Positions 51,142 to 60,796 of a DNA stretch of 64,000 bases are shown piece by piece (positions within the stretch are counted from its first letter, which is position 1; every line of letters starts with the position of its first letter). This stretch comes from Biostraticola tofi (GTDB lineage: Bacteria; Pseudomonadota; Gammaproteobacteria; Enterobacterales; Enterobacteriaceae). The notes under the pieces were generated by a model that saw only the letters and a program-made list of their open reading frames with translations, made no database searches and was not told the origin of the DNA. Both the position numbers and the translations under genes were made by a program. Location: assembly GCF_004343195.1 (NCBI RefSeq), contig NZ_SMCR01000003.1:248001-312000 (forward strand), given 5' to 3'.

Positions 51142-53196
51142 ATGGAACTTAAAGCGACCTCTTTTGGTAAACACCTCGCCCAGCATCCTTATAACCGGGT
51201 GCGTCTGTTACACGCCGGCGTGGAGGTCAGTGGCGATAAACATCAGTATCTCATTCCGTTTAATCAGATACTGGCTATTCACTGCAAACGCGGTATCGTC
51301 TGGGGAGAACTGGAATTTGTCCTGCCAGAGGATAAAGTTGTTCGTCTGCATGGCACCCAATGGCAGGAAACCCAGCAATTTTATCACTATCTGCAGAAAT
51401 CCTGGCAGGAGTGGAGCAGCGAAATGAGCGTGGTCTGCGTTCAGGTCCTGGAAAAACAGGCCGCTGCAATAACACAGACAACCGAGCGTGATGCATGGTT
51501 TAACGCCGATCGGTTGGGCACCCTGCAAAAGGACATCCTTGAGGCGTTTTCCGCTCTGCCGCTGCCGGTGGCAAGACTGGATGAATTCGTTGCCTGCCGG
51601 GAAAACTATCAGCTTTGCCTGCGCTGGCTCGAACAGGGGCCGGAAATGATCACACTGCACAATCAGCAGTGGACTTCCCGGATGCTGGAAACCCACCGGA
51701 CGTTTTTCGATGAAGTCGAAAGCTCGCCTCTGAACCCGTCGCAGTGCCGAGCGGTGGTCAATGGGGAATCCTCTTTGCTGGTGCTGGCAGGCGCCGGCAG
51801 CGGAAAAACATCGGTACTGGTGGCCAGGGCCGGCTGGCTTCTGCGGCGGCGCGAGGCGGATCCTGAACAGATCCTGCTACTGGCTTTCGGGCGTCAGGCG
51901 GCCAGAGAAATGGATGAGCGGATCCGGCAACGGCTGCAGGTGAATGGCATCAAGGCCAGCACCTTCCATGCCCTGGCCCTGTCAATTATCCAGCAGGGCA
52001 GTAAAAAAGCCCCGCGCATTACTCAGCTTGAGTCCGATGACCAGGCACGCCGGGCACTGATCATTGCCCACTGGCGAGAGCAGTGTGCTACCAAGAAGGC
52101 GCAGGCCAAGGGATGGCGCCAGTGGATGACCGAAGAATTAGGCTGGGAGGTGCCGCCGGATGATTACTGGAACAACGACGCGCTGGCCAAACGGCTGTCG
52201 GTACGGATTGAGCGCTGGCTCGAGCTTATTCGTTCACGGGGCGGCAGTCAGGCTGAAATGATTGAGCTGGCACCCGCGGAGATACGCGATGAGTTCCAAA
52301 AACGCATCAGGCTGCTGGCGCCACTGCTTAAAGCCTGGAAGCAGGCGCTGAAGGAAGAGGGTGCGGTCGATTTTTCCGGCCTTATCCATCAGGCCATAGA
52401 CATCGTACAGAAAGGGCGGTTTATCAGCCCGTGGAAACATATCCTGGTGGATGAGTTTCAGGATATATCCCCTCAGCGAGCCCGTTTGCTCAGCGCAATT
52501 AAGGACCAGAACCGGCGCACCAGTCTATTTGCCGTTGGTGATGACTGGCAGGCCATTTATCGTTTTAGTGGCGCTGAACTGTCGCTGACAACGGCTTTCG
52601 CCGAGACTTTCGGCGGTGGACAACCGATTGCACTGGATACTACTTATCGTTTTAATCAACGCATTGGTGAAATTGCCAACGGCTTCGTTTTGCAAAATCC
52701 CGCTCAGTTGAAAAAACCGCTGGGAAGCCTGACCAAAGGGACAAAAAAATCGGTGATGGTATTACCGGATGACAGACTTGAGCCTTTGCTGGATAAACTG
52801 AGCGGCTATGCCCGGCCGGAAGACTGTATTCTGGTGCTGGCGCGTTACCACCATCTTCGTCCGGCCATCCTTGATAAGGCCGCTACCCGCTGGCCGAAGC
52901 TGAGCATTGATTTTATGACTATCCATGCCAGTAAAGGACAGCAGGCTGAGTATGTGATTATTGCCGGCATGTCAGCTGATCGGGATGGTTTCCCCGCGCC
53001 GGCCCGTGAGTCAGTGATAGAACAGGCCCTGTTGCCGCGACCGGAGGCATTTCCCGACGCCGAGGAGCGCCGGTTGCTTTATGTAGCCCTGACGCGGGCC
53101 AAACAACAGGTATGGCTGTTAAAGGATAGCGATGCGCCCTCAGCGTTTATTGATGTATTGCTACGACTAGGCGCCGTTTACTCGCGTAATCCGTGA
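51142..53196 (+). CDS. helD: DNA helicase IV (HelD)
   Basis: A 684-residue superfamily 1 (UvrD/Rep-like) 3'-5' helicase linked to RecF-pathway recombination. An N-terminal accessory region precedes motif I AGAGSGKTS at 216-224; motif II VDEFQD is at 436-441; also GDDWQAIYRFSGA, TIHASKGQQAEYVII and the last motif ALTRAKQQVWLL. Length equals E. coli HelD. It is convergent with mgsA, only six bases apart. Confidence 0.97.
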   Translation: MELKATSFGKHLAQHPYNRVRLLHAGVEVSGDKHQYLIPFNQILAIHCKRGIVWGELEFVLPEDKVVRLHGTQWQETQQFYHYLQKSWQEWSSEMSVVCVQVLEKQAAAITQTTERDAWFNADRLGTLQKDILEAFSALPLPVARLDEFVACRENYQLCLRWLEQGPEMITLHNQQWTSRMLETHRTFFDEVESSPLNPSQCRAVVNGESSLLVLAGAGSGKTSVLVARAGWLLRRREADPEQILLLAFGRQAAREMDERIRQRLQVNGIKASTFHALALSIIQQGSKKAPRITQLESDDQARRALIIAHWREQCATKKAQAKGWRQWMTEELGWEVPPDDYWNNDALAKRLSVRIERWLELIRSRGGSQAEMIELAPAEIRDEFQKRIRLLAPLLKAWKQALKEEGAVDFSGLIHQAIDIVQKGRFISPWKHILVDEFQDISPQRARLLSAIKDQNRRTSLFAVGDDWQAIYRFSGAELSLTTAFAETFGGGQPIALDTTYRFNQRIGEIANGFVLQNPAQLKKPLGSLTKGTKKSVMVLPDDRLEPLLDKLSGYARPEDCILVLARYHHLRPAILDKAATRWPKLSIDFMTIHASKGQQAEYVIIAGMSADRDGFPAPARESVIEQALLPRPEAFPDAEERRLLYVALTRAKQQVWLLKDSDAPSAFIDVLLRLGAVYSRNP

Positions 53197-53202
53197 TCTG
53201 CA

Positions 53203-53661
53203 TTAGCGCAGGCGATCTTTCAGATAGCGTTGATAGTCAGGAATGTCGATATCAAACGAGCTGCTGAACAGCGCTGAAGCTATCAGGAAATCTGCGGTCG
53301 AACGATTGGTCGCGACCGGGATATTCCAGACCGTTGCCAGACGGAGCAGGGCCTTCACGTCCGGATCATGTGGAACCGCGTTAAGCGGGTCCCAGAAAAA
53401 GATCATTACATCAATTTTGCCTTCGGAAATCAGCGCCCCTACCTGTTGATCTCCTCCCATCGGCCCACTCAGCATACTGTTGACCGATAGGCCGGTACTA
53501 CGCTCAACCAGGTTACCGGTGGTGCCGGTAGCGTAAAGTTCATGTTCGGCAAGCAATGCTTTATTGGCTGAAACCCAGTTCATTAACGATTGTTTGCAAT
53601 GATCATGGGCGACCAGCGCGATGTGTTTACGTACGGCAATGGTGCGAGTCGTTAACTCCAT
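53203..53661 (-). CDS. mgsA: Methylglyoxal synthase
   Basis: A 152-residue hexameric cytosolic enzyme that turns dihydroxyacetone phosphate into methylglyoxal and phosphate, a bypass of lower glycolysis used under phosphate limitation or carbon excess. Family blocks: [39 protein letters not shown] with the phosphate-binding loop, [20 protein letters not shown]. The ATG at 53661 has GGAAAAGGAA upstream and gives the E. coli length; an ATG 54 bases earlier is not supported by the family. Confidence 0.97.
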   Translation of the reverse strand: MELTTRTIAVRKHIALVAHDHCKQSLMNWVSANKALLAEHELYATGTTGNLVERSTGLSVNSMLSGPMGGDQQVGALISEGKIDVMIFFWDPLNAVPHDPDVKALLRLATVWNIPVATNRSTADFLIASALFSSSFDIDIPDYQRYLKDRLR

Positions 53662-53753
53662 TTCCTTTTCCCTTTTAAGATAAGCAAGACACAGATTACT
53701 GAAACTGAGTTTCAATGGATAGGGTTAAACGATGGCGTGGTGATAATAAAGTC

Positions 53754-54419
53754 TCATTTATGTGAGGGGGGTGTTATTTCGTCTGACTGGTGATGCTCAG
53801 CCCAGCGCATAAAACGGGTGCGGGTGGGCGTATCAGCCTGCAGAAACCAAAAGCGCAGCATCTGTTCTGTCTGACTTTCAGCCGGCGATTGAGATTTCCT
53901 TGCCGCTACCGACGAGGCAATATCCTGGGGAGTTGATTGTGGGTGAATCAACGATTCAAGTCCATGACGGCGGTTATAGTTATTGACCGCCTGCATCAAG
54001 CCTTGGCGATCGGTATCCAGGCGAGCAACAGTGGCCTGGACCGGTGTGCCCCGATGGTCTACCAGCTTTACAGACGGTTGCCGACTGAACTTTTCAGCCT
54101 CCTTTTGCGTGGTCAGCGCCGGTAACTCGAATTTCACCCGAGCAGCATTAAGTGGGTCGAAAGTGATAATGATGAACGGCGAGGTATAAAGATGCTGTTT
54201 ATCGCCCGGAGCGCTCACTCGTTGTTTAAGGGTAAACACAACCTGATGATGGCCTTTTTCCAGCTCCAGGCTGGCAGCGCCTCTGAGTAGAGAGCCCCCT
54301 AAAGCCTTGCCATCGACAATCAGTAACTCAAGCTCTTCAGGCAGTTGCAGACTGGTCGCCAAAGCCGGGAACCCGATTACCAGGGAAATCCCGATGACAA
54401 TGGCGCGCAGGAAGTTCAT
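53754..54419 (-). CDS. yccT: DUF2057 periplasmic protein YccT (CsgI)
   Basis: A 221-residue exported protein with a signal peptide ending ALA near residue 22. It belongs to the DUF2057/YccT family; the E. coli member lowers curli assembly (CsgI). The mature N-terminal half (SLQLPEELELLIVDGKALGG) is the conserved part; the C-terminal tail is lower in similarity. Divergent from yccU. Confidence 0.88.
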   Translation of the reverse strand: MNFLRAIVIGISLVIGFPALATSLQLPEELELLIVDGKALGGSLLRGAASLELEKGHHQVVFTLKQRVSAPGDKQHLYTSPFIIITFDPLNAARVKFELPALTTQKEAEKFSRQPSVKLVDHRGTPVQATVARLDTDRQGLMQAVNNYNRRHGLESLIHPQSTPQDIASSVAARKSQSPAESQTEQMLRFWFLQADTPTRTRFMRWAEHHQSDEITPPSHK

Positions 54420-54597
54420 CGCGTCTCCTCATTGACCCAATACAATATCCTGTTTCAGGACAGACCTGCCCATCATAAATTTTTTGTAGCATTTAGTCAC
54501 ACTCATTTTTATTTTGATAATATTTCGATTGATCCAAACGGCGTGCTATATACGGGATGGTATACAATTAATGCACTAATTATTTTGGAGGATCGTC

Positions 54598-55029
54598 ATG
54601 ACAGATGCTGAAATTACCGACATTCTGACCGCCGTCCGAACGGTTGCTGTTGTAGGGGCAAGCGACAACCCGGCACGCCCCAGTTATGGTGTTATGGCTT
54701 ACCTTCTTCACCAGGGCTATCACGTATTCCCGGTCAACCCGACCCTTGCGGGTAAAGACATTCTGGGGCAGAAAACCTATGCCAGCCTGGGGGATATTCC
54801 CGCCAAGATTGATATGGTGGACGTCTTCAGGCGGTCTGATGCGGTTTATGATTTGACCCAGGAAGCGATTGCAATAGACGCAGGGGTATTGTGGATGCAG
54901 TTGGGGGTAATTAATGAGCAGGCCGCAGTCTTGGCAAAGAATATCGGCATGAAAGTGGTAATGGACCGCTGTCCGAAGATTGAAATTCCCCGGTTAGGCC
55001 TGGAAAATGTACTGTCCCGCCGGATGTGA
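54598..55029 (+). CDS. yccU: CoA-binding domain protein YccU
   Basis: A 143-residue Rossmann-fold protein of the CoA-binding family. The nucleotide/CoA motif VGASDNPARPSYGVM is near residues 19-33; VINEQAAVLA and VMDRCPKIEIPRLG are the other hallmarks. Its physiological role is not known. GGAGG lies six bases before the ATG. Confidence 0.92.
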   Translation: MTDAEITDILTAVRTVAVVGASDNPARPSYGVMAYLLHQGYHVFPVNPTLAGKDILGQKTYASLGDIPAKIDMVDVFRRSDAVYDLTQEAIAIDAGVLWMQLGVINEQAAVLAKNIGMKVVMDRCPKIEIPRLGLENVLSRRM

Positions 55030-55071
55030 TGCATCGGTCTGACACCCCTTTTTCACTGGGGTGCAAAAAAT

Positions 55072-55094
55072 GACGCGGGCTAAAAGCCCGCGTC
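55072..55094. terminator. Bidirectional terminator yccU / hspQ
   Basis: GACGCGGGCT, loop AAA, AGCCCGCGTC; A-run on the left (T-run for the minus-strand hspQ) and TATTGTTTTT on the right. A second, weaker hairpin (CACCCC/GGGGTG) precedes it for yccU. Confidence 0.88.
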
Positions 55095-55108
55095 TATTGT
55101 TTTTATCG

Positions 55109-55426
55109 TCAATTTCTCAACCGGGGAGCCTGTAATTGGGCTCTGACCGATTCAGCCAATTCATCCAGGGAAGATTGTTCCGGATGAATCGGTGATTCTT
55201 CATAGCCCAGCTGGACCTCAGCAAGATAAGTATGCACCGGCTGTCCGTCATCATCTTCCATGACCACATGATACCAGGGTGCAGTACGTAGCTTGTCATC
55301 GGCGGCGATCTCGTCCAGAGATGGCTTATCCAGAGAATATTCAGGGTCAACATCAATGATGACACCCAGATAGCCCAGCAGTTTATGCCGAACCTGTTGT
55401 CCGATACCGTATTTGCTGGCAATCAT
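55109..55426 (-). CDS. hspQ: Heat shock protein HspQ
   Basis: A 105-residue protein (YccV) that binds hemimethylated DNA in vitro and acts as a specificity factor for Lon. Starts [32 protein letters not shown] and the C-terminal QLQAPRLRN match E. coli, including the end thought to engage Lon. The ATG at 55426 fits the family; one two codons upstream is possible. Length equals E. coli HspQ. Confidence 0.95.
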   Translation of the reverse strand: MIASKYGIGQQVRHKLLGYLGVIIDVDPEYSLDKPSLDEIAADDKLRTAPWYHVVMEDDDGQPVHTYLAEVQLGYEESPIHPEQSSLDELAESVRAQLQAPRLRN

Positions 55427-55500
55427 AAGCACCTCCCGAGAAAACCTACCTTATTATTAATATGAGGGATAACTAGGTATTTTCAAGGGAGGTTATCGAA

Positions 55501-56694
55501 TTAAAGCACCCGGCAGGCAAACCCTTTCAGGTACAGACCCTCGGGGTAGGGGGCGATAACCGGATGATCGGCTGCCTGACGGAACTGCTCGATAAACTGG
55601 ACATCGCGGTGCGCATCCAGAGCGGCGTCAGCGATAATTTTCTGAAACAAATCGGTGGTCATTAATCCAGAGCAGGAAAATGTCATCAGGATACCTTCCG
55701 GAGCCAGTAGCTGCATTGCCAACATATTGATGTCTTTATAACCGCGGCAGGCGCTGGCCAGCTGATTTTTGTTTTCAACAAACTTGGGCGGATCCATGAT
55801 AATGAGGTCGAATTGCCTGCCTTCTTCACGGTAACGGCGCAGTAACTGAAATACATCGTCGCGCACGAACTCGGCGCGACTACTGTCCAGACCGTTTAAT
55901 TCTACGTTTTGGCTGGCAATATCCAGCACATGCTGAGAGGTATCTACGCTGACGACGTGACTGCAATTTCCTTTCAGAACCGAGACCGAAAATGCACCAG
56001 TATAGGAAAAACAGTTAAGCACACGCCGATTGGCTGCGTATTTACGCGCCGCCAGCCTGCTGTCGCGCTGGTCCAGATAAAAACCGGTTTTATGACCCTC
56101 GGCAATATCCACCAGGATCTTCATATCATGCTCGCAGATAGTCAGCAGTAACGGTGGCGTATCACCGGTCACCAGACCACGAGTCGGTTCCAGACCTTCT
56201 TTTTTCCTCACTGCGACATCGGAACGATCATAAAGCGTACATGCCGGGTAGCATTGCTGTAATGCCTGAATCAGCGTGGCTCGCTGGTATTCGGCACCGG
56301 CGGACAACAGTTGCAGCACCAGAAAATCGCCGTAACGATCGATGGTAATCCCAGGCAAACCATCCGATTCGCCGGCGATAAGCCTATAGGCATCAAGCCC
56401 ATCCCTGGCCGCCAGCAGGTCTCTGAGGCGCTGGGCGGCATTAAGGCGCCGAACAAAAAAAGCCACATCAATTTCTTCTTCGGGGTTGAAACTCCACACC
56501 CTGGCCCGGATTTGCGATTGAGGCGAATAGGCTGCCCGCGCCAGCCATTTACCTTTGTCATCGCAAATATCAATGGTTTCACCTGAATCGGCCTTACCTT
56601 CCATGCGCTGAACTGCACCAGAGAAGATCCACGGATGGCGGCGAAGCAGTGATTTTTCGCGGCCCTTGGCAAGAAATAGACGTTTTGTCATCAT
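55501..56694 (-). CDS. rlmI: 23S rRNA m5C1962 methyltransferase RlmI
   Basis: A 397-residue SAM-dependent enzyme that methylates C1962 of 23S rRNA. The N-terminal PUA domain ([13 protein letters not shown]) spans about 1-80, followed by an EEHEE domain, then the Rossmann methyltransferase with [21 protein letters not shown] and TFSCSGLM (catalytic cysteine). Divergent from yccX. Confidence 0.96.
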   Translation of the reverse strand: MMTKRLFLAKGREKSLLRRHPWIFSGAVQRMEGKADSGETIDICDDKGKWLARAAYSPQSQIRARVWSFNPEEEIDVAFFVRRLNAAQRLRDLLAARDGLDAYRLIAGESDGLPGITIDRYGDFLVLQLLSAGAEYQRATLIQALQQCYPACTLYDRSDVAVRKKEGLEPTRGLVTGDTPPLLLTICEHDMKILVDIAEGHKTGFYLDQRDSRLAARKYAANRRVLNCFSYTGAFSVSVLKGNCSHVVSVDTSQHVLDIASQNVELNGLDSSRAEFVRDDVFQLLRRYREEGRQFDLIIMDPPKFVENKNQLASACRGYKDINMLAMQLLAPEGILMTFSCSGLMTTDLFQKIIADAALDAHRDVQFIEQFRQAADHPVIAPYPEGLYLKGFACRVL

Positions 56695-56779
56695 GAAGTA
56701 TGCTAAACCCTAGGGAAAGAGCGCCATTTTGCGAATAAGTGGTGTTAATTGCAAATAGTTAAGCCTACTGGAGCAGTGT

Positions 56780-57058
56780 ATGAGCAAAGTATGTGTTGCC
56801 GCCTATGTGTACGGTGCGGTACAGGGGGTAGGTTTTCGCTACGCCACTCAGCAGCAGGCCAGGCAACTGGGCCTGACCGGCTACGCCCGTAATCAGGATG
56901 ATGGCGGCGTAGAGGTCGTAGCTTGCGGCGAAGCCGATACCGTAGAGCGGCTGTTGAACTGGTTGAAACAGGGGGGCCCGCACAGTGCCCGAGTCGATAA
57001 AGTATTGACCGAGCCGAAGGGCGGGGCTGACTACAGTGAATTCAAGATTCGCTACTGA
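56780..57058 (+). CDS. yccX: Acylphosphatase
   Basis: A 92-residue enzyme that hydrolyses acyl phosphates. The signature [12 protein letters not shown] carries catalytic Arg20, and [17 protein letters not shown] carries Asn38. GGAG lies shortly before the ATG. It is convergent with tusE three bases on. Confidence 0.95.
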   Translation: MSKVCVAAYVYGAVQGVGFRYATQQQARQLGLTGYARNQDDGGVEVVACGEADTVERLLNWLKQGGPHSARVDKVLTEPKGGADYSEFKIRY

Positions 57059-57061
57059 AGC

Positions 57062-57388
57062 TCAGATACAGTTAACCGGTTTTGGTAATCCCGCTATTTT
57101 GGTGGCCTGTTTGGCTGGCCCTTTGGGGAACAGGCGATAGAGATAGCGACTGTTGCCTTTTTCTTCGCCGTACTGCTGCGCCATGGCTTTAACCAGCATC
57201 CTGATGGCCGGTGAGGTGTTATATTCCAGATAGAAATTCCTCACAAACCGAATAACTTGCCAGTGGGATTCGGACAGTTCGATCTGTTCCTGCCGCGCGA
57301 TCGCCTGGGCCAGGTCCTCATTCCAGTCTTTGGTGTTTTTCAGATAGCCTTGGCTATCCGTCTCGATTTCCAGCCCATTAAAGTTCAC
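57062..57388 (-). CDS. tusE: Sulfur relay protein TusE
   Basis: A 108-residue DsrC-family protein (YccK) that takes persulfide from TusBCD and passes it to MnmA for 2-thiolation of tRNA wobble uridine. The penultimate Cys107 in KPVNCI is the sulfur carrier. [22 protein letters not shown] is the family core (read in parts). Confidence 0.95.
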   Translation of the reverse strand: MNFNGLEIETDSQGYLKNTKDWNEDLAQAIARQEQIELSESHWQVIRFVRNFYLEYNTSPAIRMLVKAMAQQYGEEKGNSRYLYRLFPKGPAKQATKIAGLPKPVNCI

Positions 57389-57459
57389 AGTTCCTCCGAT
57401 TACGCGACGCTAATTCAGCCTTGTAGCATCAGCTAGTGTATCAAAGGGCAGCGGCGGAA

Positions 57460-57495
57460 AAAACAAGGCCCCGCTCAAGAGCAGGGCCTTGTTTT
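57460..57495. terminator. Terminator of yccA (possibly bidirectional)
   Basis: AAAACAAGGCCC, 12-base loop, GGGCCTTGTTTT. A-run before and T-run after on both strands; it lies 16 bases beyond the yccA stop. Confidence 0.9.
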
Positions 57496-57510
57496 ACCGT
57501 GGACATCTCG

Positions 57511-58170
57511 TCAGTTGCTGCGAGACATACCGAGAATGCTCAGCAGGCTGACAAAAATATTATAGATGGATACATACAAACCGACCGTAGCGCGGATGTA
57601 ATTGGTCTCGCCGCCGTGGATGATATTACTGGTTTCCCAAAGAATAGCGCCCGATGAGAACAGAATAAACAGTGCGCTTATCGCCAGAGAGAGCGCCGGA
57701 ATCTGCAGGAACAGATTGGCGATAACGGCAACGATCAGCACCACAAAACCTGTCATCATCATCCCAGACAGGAAAGACATGTCCTTGCGGGTTGTCAGCA
57801 CATAGGCTGAACAGCAGAAGAACACCAATGCCGTACCGCCCAGCGCCATCATGATGACTTCACCAGCCCCCGAGGCAATCAGCATACTGAGCATTGGCCC
57901 CAGGGTGTAACCCATAAAGCCCGTCAGGGCAAAGGTGGCCAGGATACCCGCCGGACGGTCAGCCAGCCGATAGGTCAGAAACATCAGGCCGTAAAAACCA
58001 ACCAGCATGATCAGCAGACCCGGCGCAGGAAGCTGCAGCAAGGTGCTGGCGGTCGCTGTTAACGCCGAGAAACCCAGCGTCAGTGATAAAAGAAAGTACG
58101 TATTGCGGAGCACTTTATGCGTACTTAATAAAGAACGCTCACGCGAGGAAGTCGCAACTAAACGATCCAT
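57511..58170 (-). CDS. yccA: FtsH modulator YccA (BAX inhibitor-1 family)
   Basis: A 219-residue inner-membrane protein with about seven membrane helices, a substrate and inhibitor of FtsH protecting the Sec translocon when jammed. The first 20 residues are hydrophilic and serve as the degradation tail in E. coli. [26 protein letters not shown] is the family C-terminal block (read in parts). Next to serT, as in E. coli. Confidence 0.95.
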   Translation of the reverse strand: MDRLVATSSRERSLLSTHKVLRNTYFLLSLTLGFSALTATASTLLQLPAPGLLIMLVGFYGLMFLTYRLADRPAGILATFALTGFMGYTLGPMLSMLIASGAGEVIMMALGGTALVFFCCSAYVLTTRKDMSFLSGMMMTGFVVLIVAVIANLFLQIPALSLAISALFILFSSGAILWETSNIIHGGETNYIRATVGLYVSIYNIFVSLLSILGMSRSN

Positions 58171-58358
58171 TGTTTTACCCCGTGGTTAGTAGTGTAGCGA
58201 TTAACATTTAATAGACAGATTAGTGGGTTGATGGCAGCGGTCCTACACGTTTTACCCTTCTTTACGCTGTCGGTGCCTTACGAATGCCCGTAAATGCGCA
58301 AAGATTATCCGCTTAAGCGTCTGCTGCTGATTTTTAAAGCAATTGAATGAAAACAAGC

Positions 58359-58387
58359 TTTACAAGCGAATCGAGTCTGTTTATAGT
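58359..58387 (+). promoter_or_regulatory. Promoter of serT
   Basis: TTTACA, 17-base spacer, TATAGT, followed by a GC-rich discriminator (GCGCGTC), the kind found at stringently controlled stable-RNA promoters. The start point would be about 58394, just before the tRNA. Confidence 0.75.
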
Positions 58388-58399
58388 GCGCGTCATTGC

Positions 58400-58487
58400 G
58401 GAGGAGTGGCCGAGTGGTTGAAGGCACCGGTCTTGAAAACCGGCGACGCGAAAGCGTTCTAGAGTTCGAATCTCTACTCCTCCGCCA
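58400..58487 (+). tRNA. serT: tRNA-Ser (anticodon TGA)
   Basis: An 88-base serine tRNA with long variable arm; acceptor GGAGGAG pairs with CTCCTCC, T-arm GTTCGAATC, and CCA is encoded at 58485-58487. The anticodon loop CTTGAAA gives TGA at 58434-58436, decoding UCA (and UCG, UCU with modification). Very close to E. coli serT, which lies at the same place after yccA. The synteny with E. coli ends here. Confidence 0.98.
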
Positions 58488-58750
58488 CTTCACTCTCAGC
58501 GGCATATCTGCTTCATCACTCTCTGATTGTTACCAAAATATTCCCCCAGTAATCAACGGTTAATCAAACTCCTTTATTTTCTGGTATCGCACTATACGGT
58601 CAGAGGCCGACGGTTGTGACAACGCATTCGTTCCAACTCAGGTTGATAGCGCAGCGACCGCTGGCGTTCCCATCAGCTGCCATCAGCCTGATAGTGACCT
58701 TGAAGCGTAATACAGCCCAAAGCTATTGGACCCTGCATTCTGGGGCATCG

Positions 58751-58767
58751 TGCGTCCTGATGGTGCA
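58751..58767. promoter_or_regulatory. Candidate NtrC enhancer site for nac
   Basis: TGCGTC-N5-GGTGCA compared with the NtrC pattern TGCACC-N5-GGTGCA: right half exact, left half four of six. It lies about 155-170 bases before the predicted nac start point, a normal enhancer distance. Confidence 0.45.
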
Positions 58768-58896
58768 TAAGTTGTTGCGTGGACGCATGAATTGGCCGCT
58801 GTTAAATCCCGCCACAGATGGTTTTAGCGTCATAACTTATTCTTATTCAAAGTCAAAATCCCTTAGTCAGCATCCTTTTACGCTTTTAAGCATTGA

Positions 58897-58913
58897 TTGG
58901 TCCGGTTATTGCA
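58897..58913 (+). promoter_or_regulatory. Sigma-54 promoter of nac
   Basis: TTGGTCCGGTTATTGCA fits TTGGCACGNNNNTTGCA with two mismatches and the invariant GG and GC twelve bases apart (-24/-12). Transcription would start near 58923, 35 bases before the nac ATG. Confidence 0.8.
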
Positions 58914-58957
58914 TATATTTCTGAGTAAGTAATGGCAGAATTGCGATGGGGGCAGAC

Positions 58958-59881
58958 ATGAATTTAAGACGACTCAAATACTTTGTAAAAATCGTCGATA
59001 TCGGTAGCCTGACGCAGGCGGCGGAAGTGTTGCATATTGCCCAGCCAGCGCTGAGTCAACAGGTTGCTACCCTCGAGGGTGAACTTTCACAGAAGTTGCT
59101 TATCAGGACTAAACGCGGAGTCACGCCTACCGAGGCCGGCAAGATCCTTTATTCTCATGCTCGGGCTATCCTACAGCAGTGTGAATTGGCGCAGAAAGCG
59201 GTGGGTAATGTAGGGCAGGTGGTAAATGGCCAGGTGTCCATCGGCATAGCGCCAGGCACTTCGTCCTGTCCATTGATCATGCCGCTACTGCAATCGGTGC
59301 GTGCAAAGTTTCCCCTGTTGACTATCAATCTGCACGAAAACAGTTCTTTGGTGTTGAATGAGAAAGTCAGCAATGGTCACCTGGATATGGCAATTCATTA
59401 CGATCCGGCGACATATCAGGGTATTAACAGCGTCACGCTGTTAAAGGAAGACCTTTATCTGGTAGGCACCCATGATAACCCGGGCAAAAATATCGAGCTG
59501 AATGAGGTAGCGCTACGGCAATTATTTCTGGCACGCGATTTCTCAGCGATTCATAAACGCATGGCTGAGGCGTTTACGCTTCGTAGGCTCAGTGCCAAAA
59601 TCATCGGTGAAATTGATGCGATAGCAACGTTGAGTGCAGCGATCGCCAGCGGCATGGGTGCAGCGGTACTGCCTGAATCATCCGCCTCTGCCGTGGTCCG
59701 CACGGCCAATGCCTGGATGTCACGCATCACCAGCCCGGGCCTGGCCTTACCGTTGACGCTTAATCTGTCATCCAGGATGCCTTTGTCCCCGTCCGCTGCA
59801 GCAGTCAAGAGCCTTCTGACTTCACTGGCGACCCAATCGATGCCTCTGGTTACGCCACATGAGCTGTTGTTAGCCAGTTAG
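58958..59881 (+). CDS. nac: Nitrogen assimilation regulator Nac (LysR family)
   Basis: A 307-residue LysR-type regulator that couples sigma-54/NtrC nitrogen control to sigma-70 genes and represses gdhA and its own gene in enterics. The N-terminal winged helix (NLRRLKYFVKIVDIGSLTQAA, then LHIAQPALSQQVATLEG) and TKRGVTPTEAGKILY are almost identical to E. coli and Klebsiella Nac, and the RRLSAKIIGEIDAI segment in the effector domain also matches. The ATG at 58958 is preferred over an in-frame start 12 bases earlier. In E. coli nac lies near cbl, far away, so this is a different location. Confidence 0.92.
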   Translation: MNLRRLKYFVKIVDIGSLTQAAEVLHIAQPALSQQVATLEGELSQKLLIRTKRGVTPTEAGKILYSHARAILQQCELAQKAVGNVGQVVNGQVSIGIAPGTSSCPLIMPLLQSVRAKFPLLTINLHENSSLVLNEKVSNGHLDMAIHYDPATYQGINSVTLLKEDLYLVGTHDNPGKNIELNEVALRQLFLARDFSAIHKRMAEAFTLRRLSAKIIGEIDAIATLSAAIASGMGAAVLPESSASAVVRTANAWMSRITSPGLALPLTLNLSSRMPLSPSAAAVKSLLTSLATQSMPLVTPHELLLAS

Positions 59882-59949
59882 CAACAATTAACCAGGGCGG
59901 GGTGATGAAGGCTGCGTGCCGGCAGAACCCTGATGAGCGACTTTAAATG

Positions 59950-59985
59950 AATCGGCTGCCTGTCCACTGGCGGCCGATTTTGTTG
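59950..59985 (+). terminator. Terminator of nac
   Basis: AATCGGCTGCC pairs with GGCGGCCGATT (one U-G) around an eight-base loop, followed by TTGTTG, about 70 bases after the nac stop. Confidence 0.8.
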
Positions 59986-60081
59986 TGCTAGAGGTTTAAG
60001 TAAATGTATTCAACATCTTCCACAAAACATTTTATGTTGCTATAAATTTAAATCCACACTTGCGAGTCTTGAAGAGTCATC

Positions 60082-60348
60082 ATGAACAGTTTGCTATCCC
60101 AACTCCTCATCAATCTGGCACAAAAAGAGGCTGCGGAAAAAGAGCTTCTTGCTACCGTCGAATCCCTGGAGATCCTGGTGGCTGCCATCTTAACCTCATT
60201 GGGTGAAGAAAAAACGGATGAAGTCATTTCTACTATCAACCGCGCCCTGGATGAGATGAGAGCCAGAAAAGATGAAACACGCGTCAGTGATATAGATTTA
60301 CTGAGTGCCAATATTGAACGCATTACGGCGGTTGTTCGTCGCCGATGA
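60082..60348 (+). CDS. iraP: Anti-adaptor protein IraP
   Basis: An 88-residue protein that binds RssB and so prevents delivery of RpoS to ClpXP, raising RpoS during phosphate starvation. The N-terminal coil (LLSQLLINLAQKEAAEKELL, then VESLEILVAAIL) aligns well with E. coli IraP (LAQKE...KEL...VEALEIIVTAML); the C-terminal half is less similar but of the same length. A TATAAA-like -10 lies about 40 bases upstream. In E. coli iraP is at a different site. Confidence 0.82.
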   Translation: MNSLLSQLLINLAQKEAAEKELLATVESLEILVAAILTSLGEEKTDEVISTINRALDEMRARKDETRVSDIDLLSANIERITAVVRRR

Positions 60349-60796
60349 AAACGGGCAATATTTTACGAGGTCACTGCGTTTTTATCACTCTACGCGGGCG
60401 CGCTATATATCCCAATATGCATGATATTTATAAATCATATCTATTTATATAAATATTCATTAAAAACATTGGTTTAAAAATAACATTTTAGGAATTTGTG
60501 AGTGTGCTAAATTAATAAGCTTCGTAATTTTAACGTTAGCGAGGGATAACGAGATATACATCCCTGCTTAAGATTTAACCACTGCGTGGGGCGGATTGTG
60601 CAGTTTTCAACGGTACAATGCCCTGATGTGAATGTATTGTTAAGAATATATGTCCGAAAAACCAATTTTATGCAGAGTTATGTAATTTATTGGCCTCTAA
60701 GGGGCGCATTCTCCGGCTCAATGAATATACTATTTCCTTGTAATAAAGTTTTGGTCCTCCAGACCACTGTGGTTTTTCATTCGTAGGTTAACAATC
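60349..60796. other. iraP to small-gene gap, AT-rich
   Basis: About 450 bases of AT-rich sequence with no gene I can support; a 66-codon frame at 60586-60786 has no start signal or family features. GACCACTGTGGTTTTT near 60760 could form a small hairpin. A promoter for the next gene is expected but not placed. Confidence 0.5.

Larger units (their letters stand above)
58488..58957. other. serT-nac gap
   Basis: 470 bases without a convincing gene. It holds the nac control region: a candidate NtrC site near 58751 and a sigma-54 promoter near 58897. No copy of the tRNA 3' end is seen, so there is no integrase-type duplication. Confidence 0.6.

Noticed and set aside
58400-58487. Prophage attachment at serT
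   Set aside because: No integrase gene and no second copy of the tRNA 3' end in the window.
58616-58924. 102-codon reading frame between serT and nac
   Set aside because: GTG start without a ribosome-binding site, no recognisable family, and it runs through the nac sigma-54 promoter.
60586-60786. 66-codon reading frame between iraP and the 96-residue gene
   Set aside because: No Shine-Dalgarno, composition like the surrounding non-coding DNA, no family resemblance.
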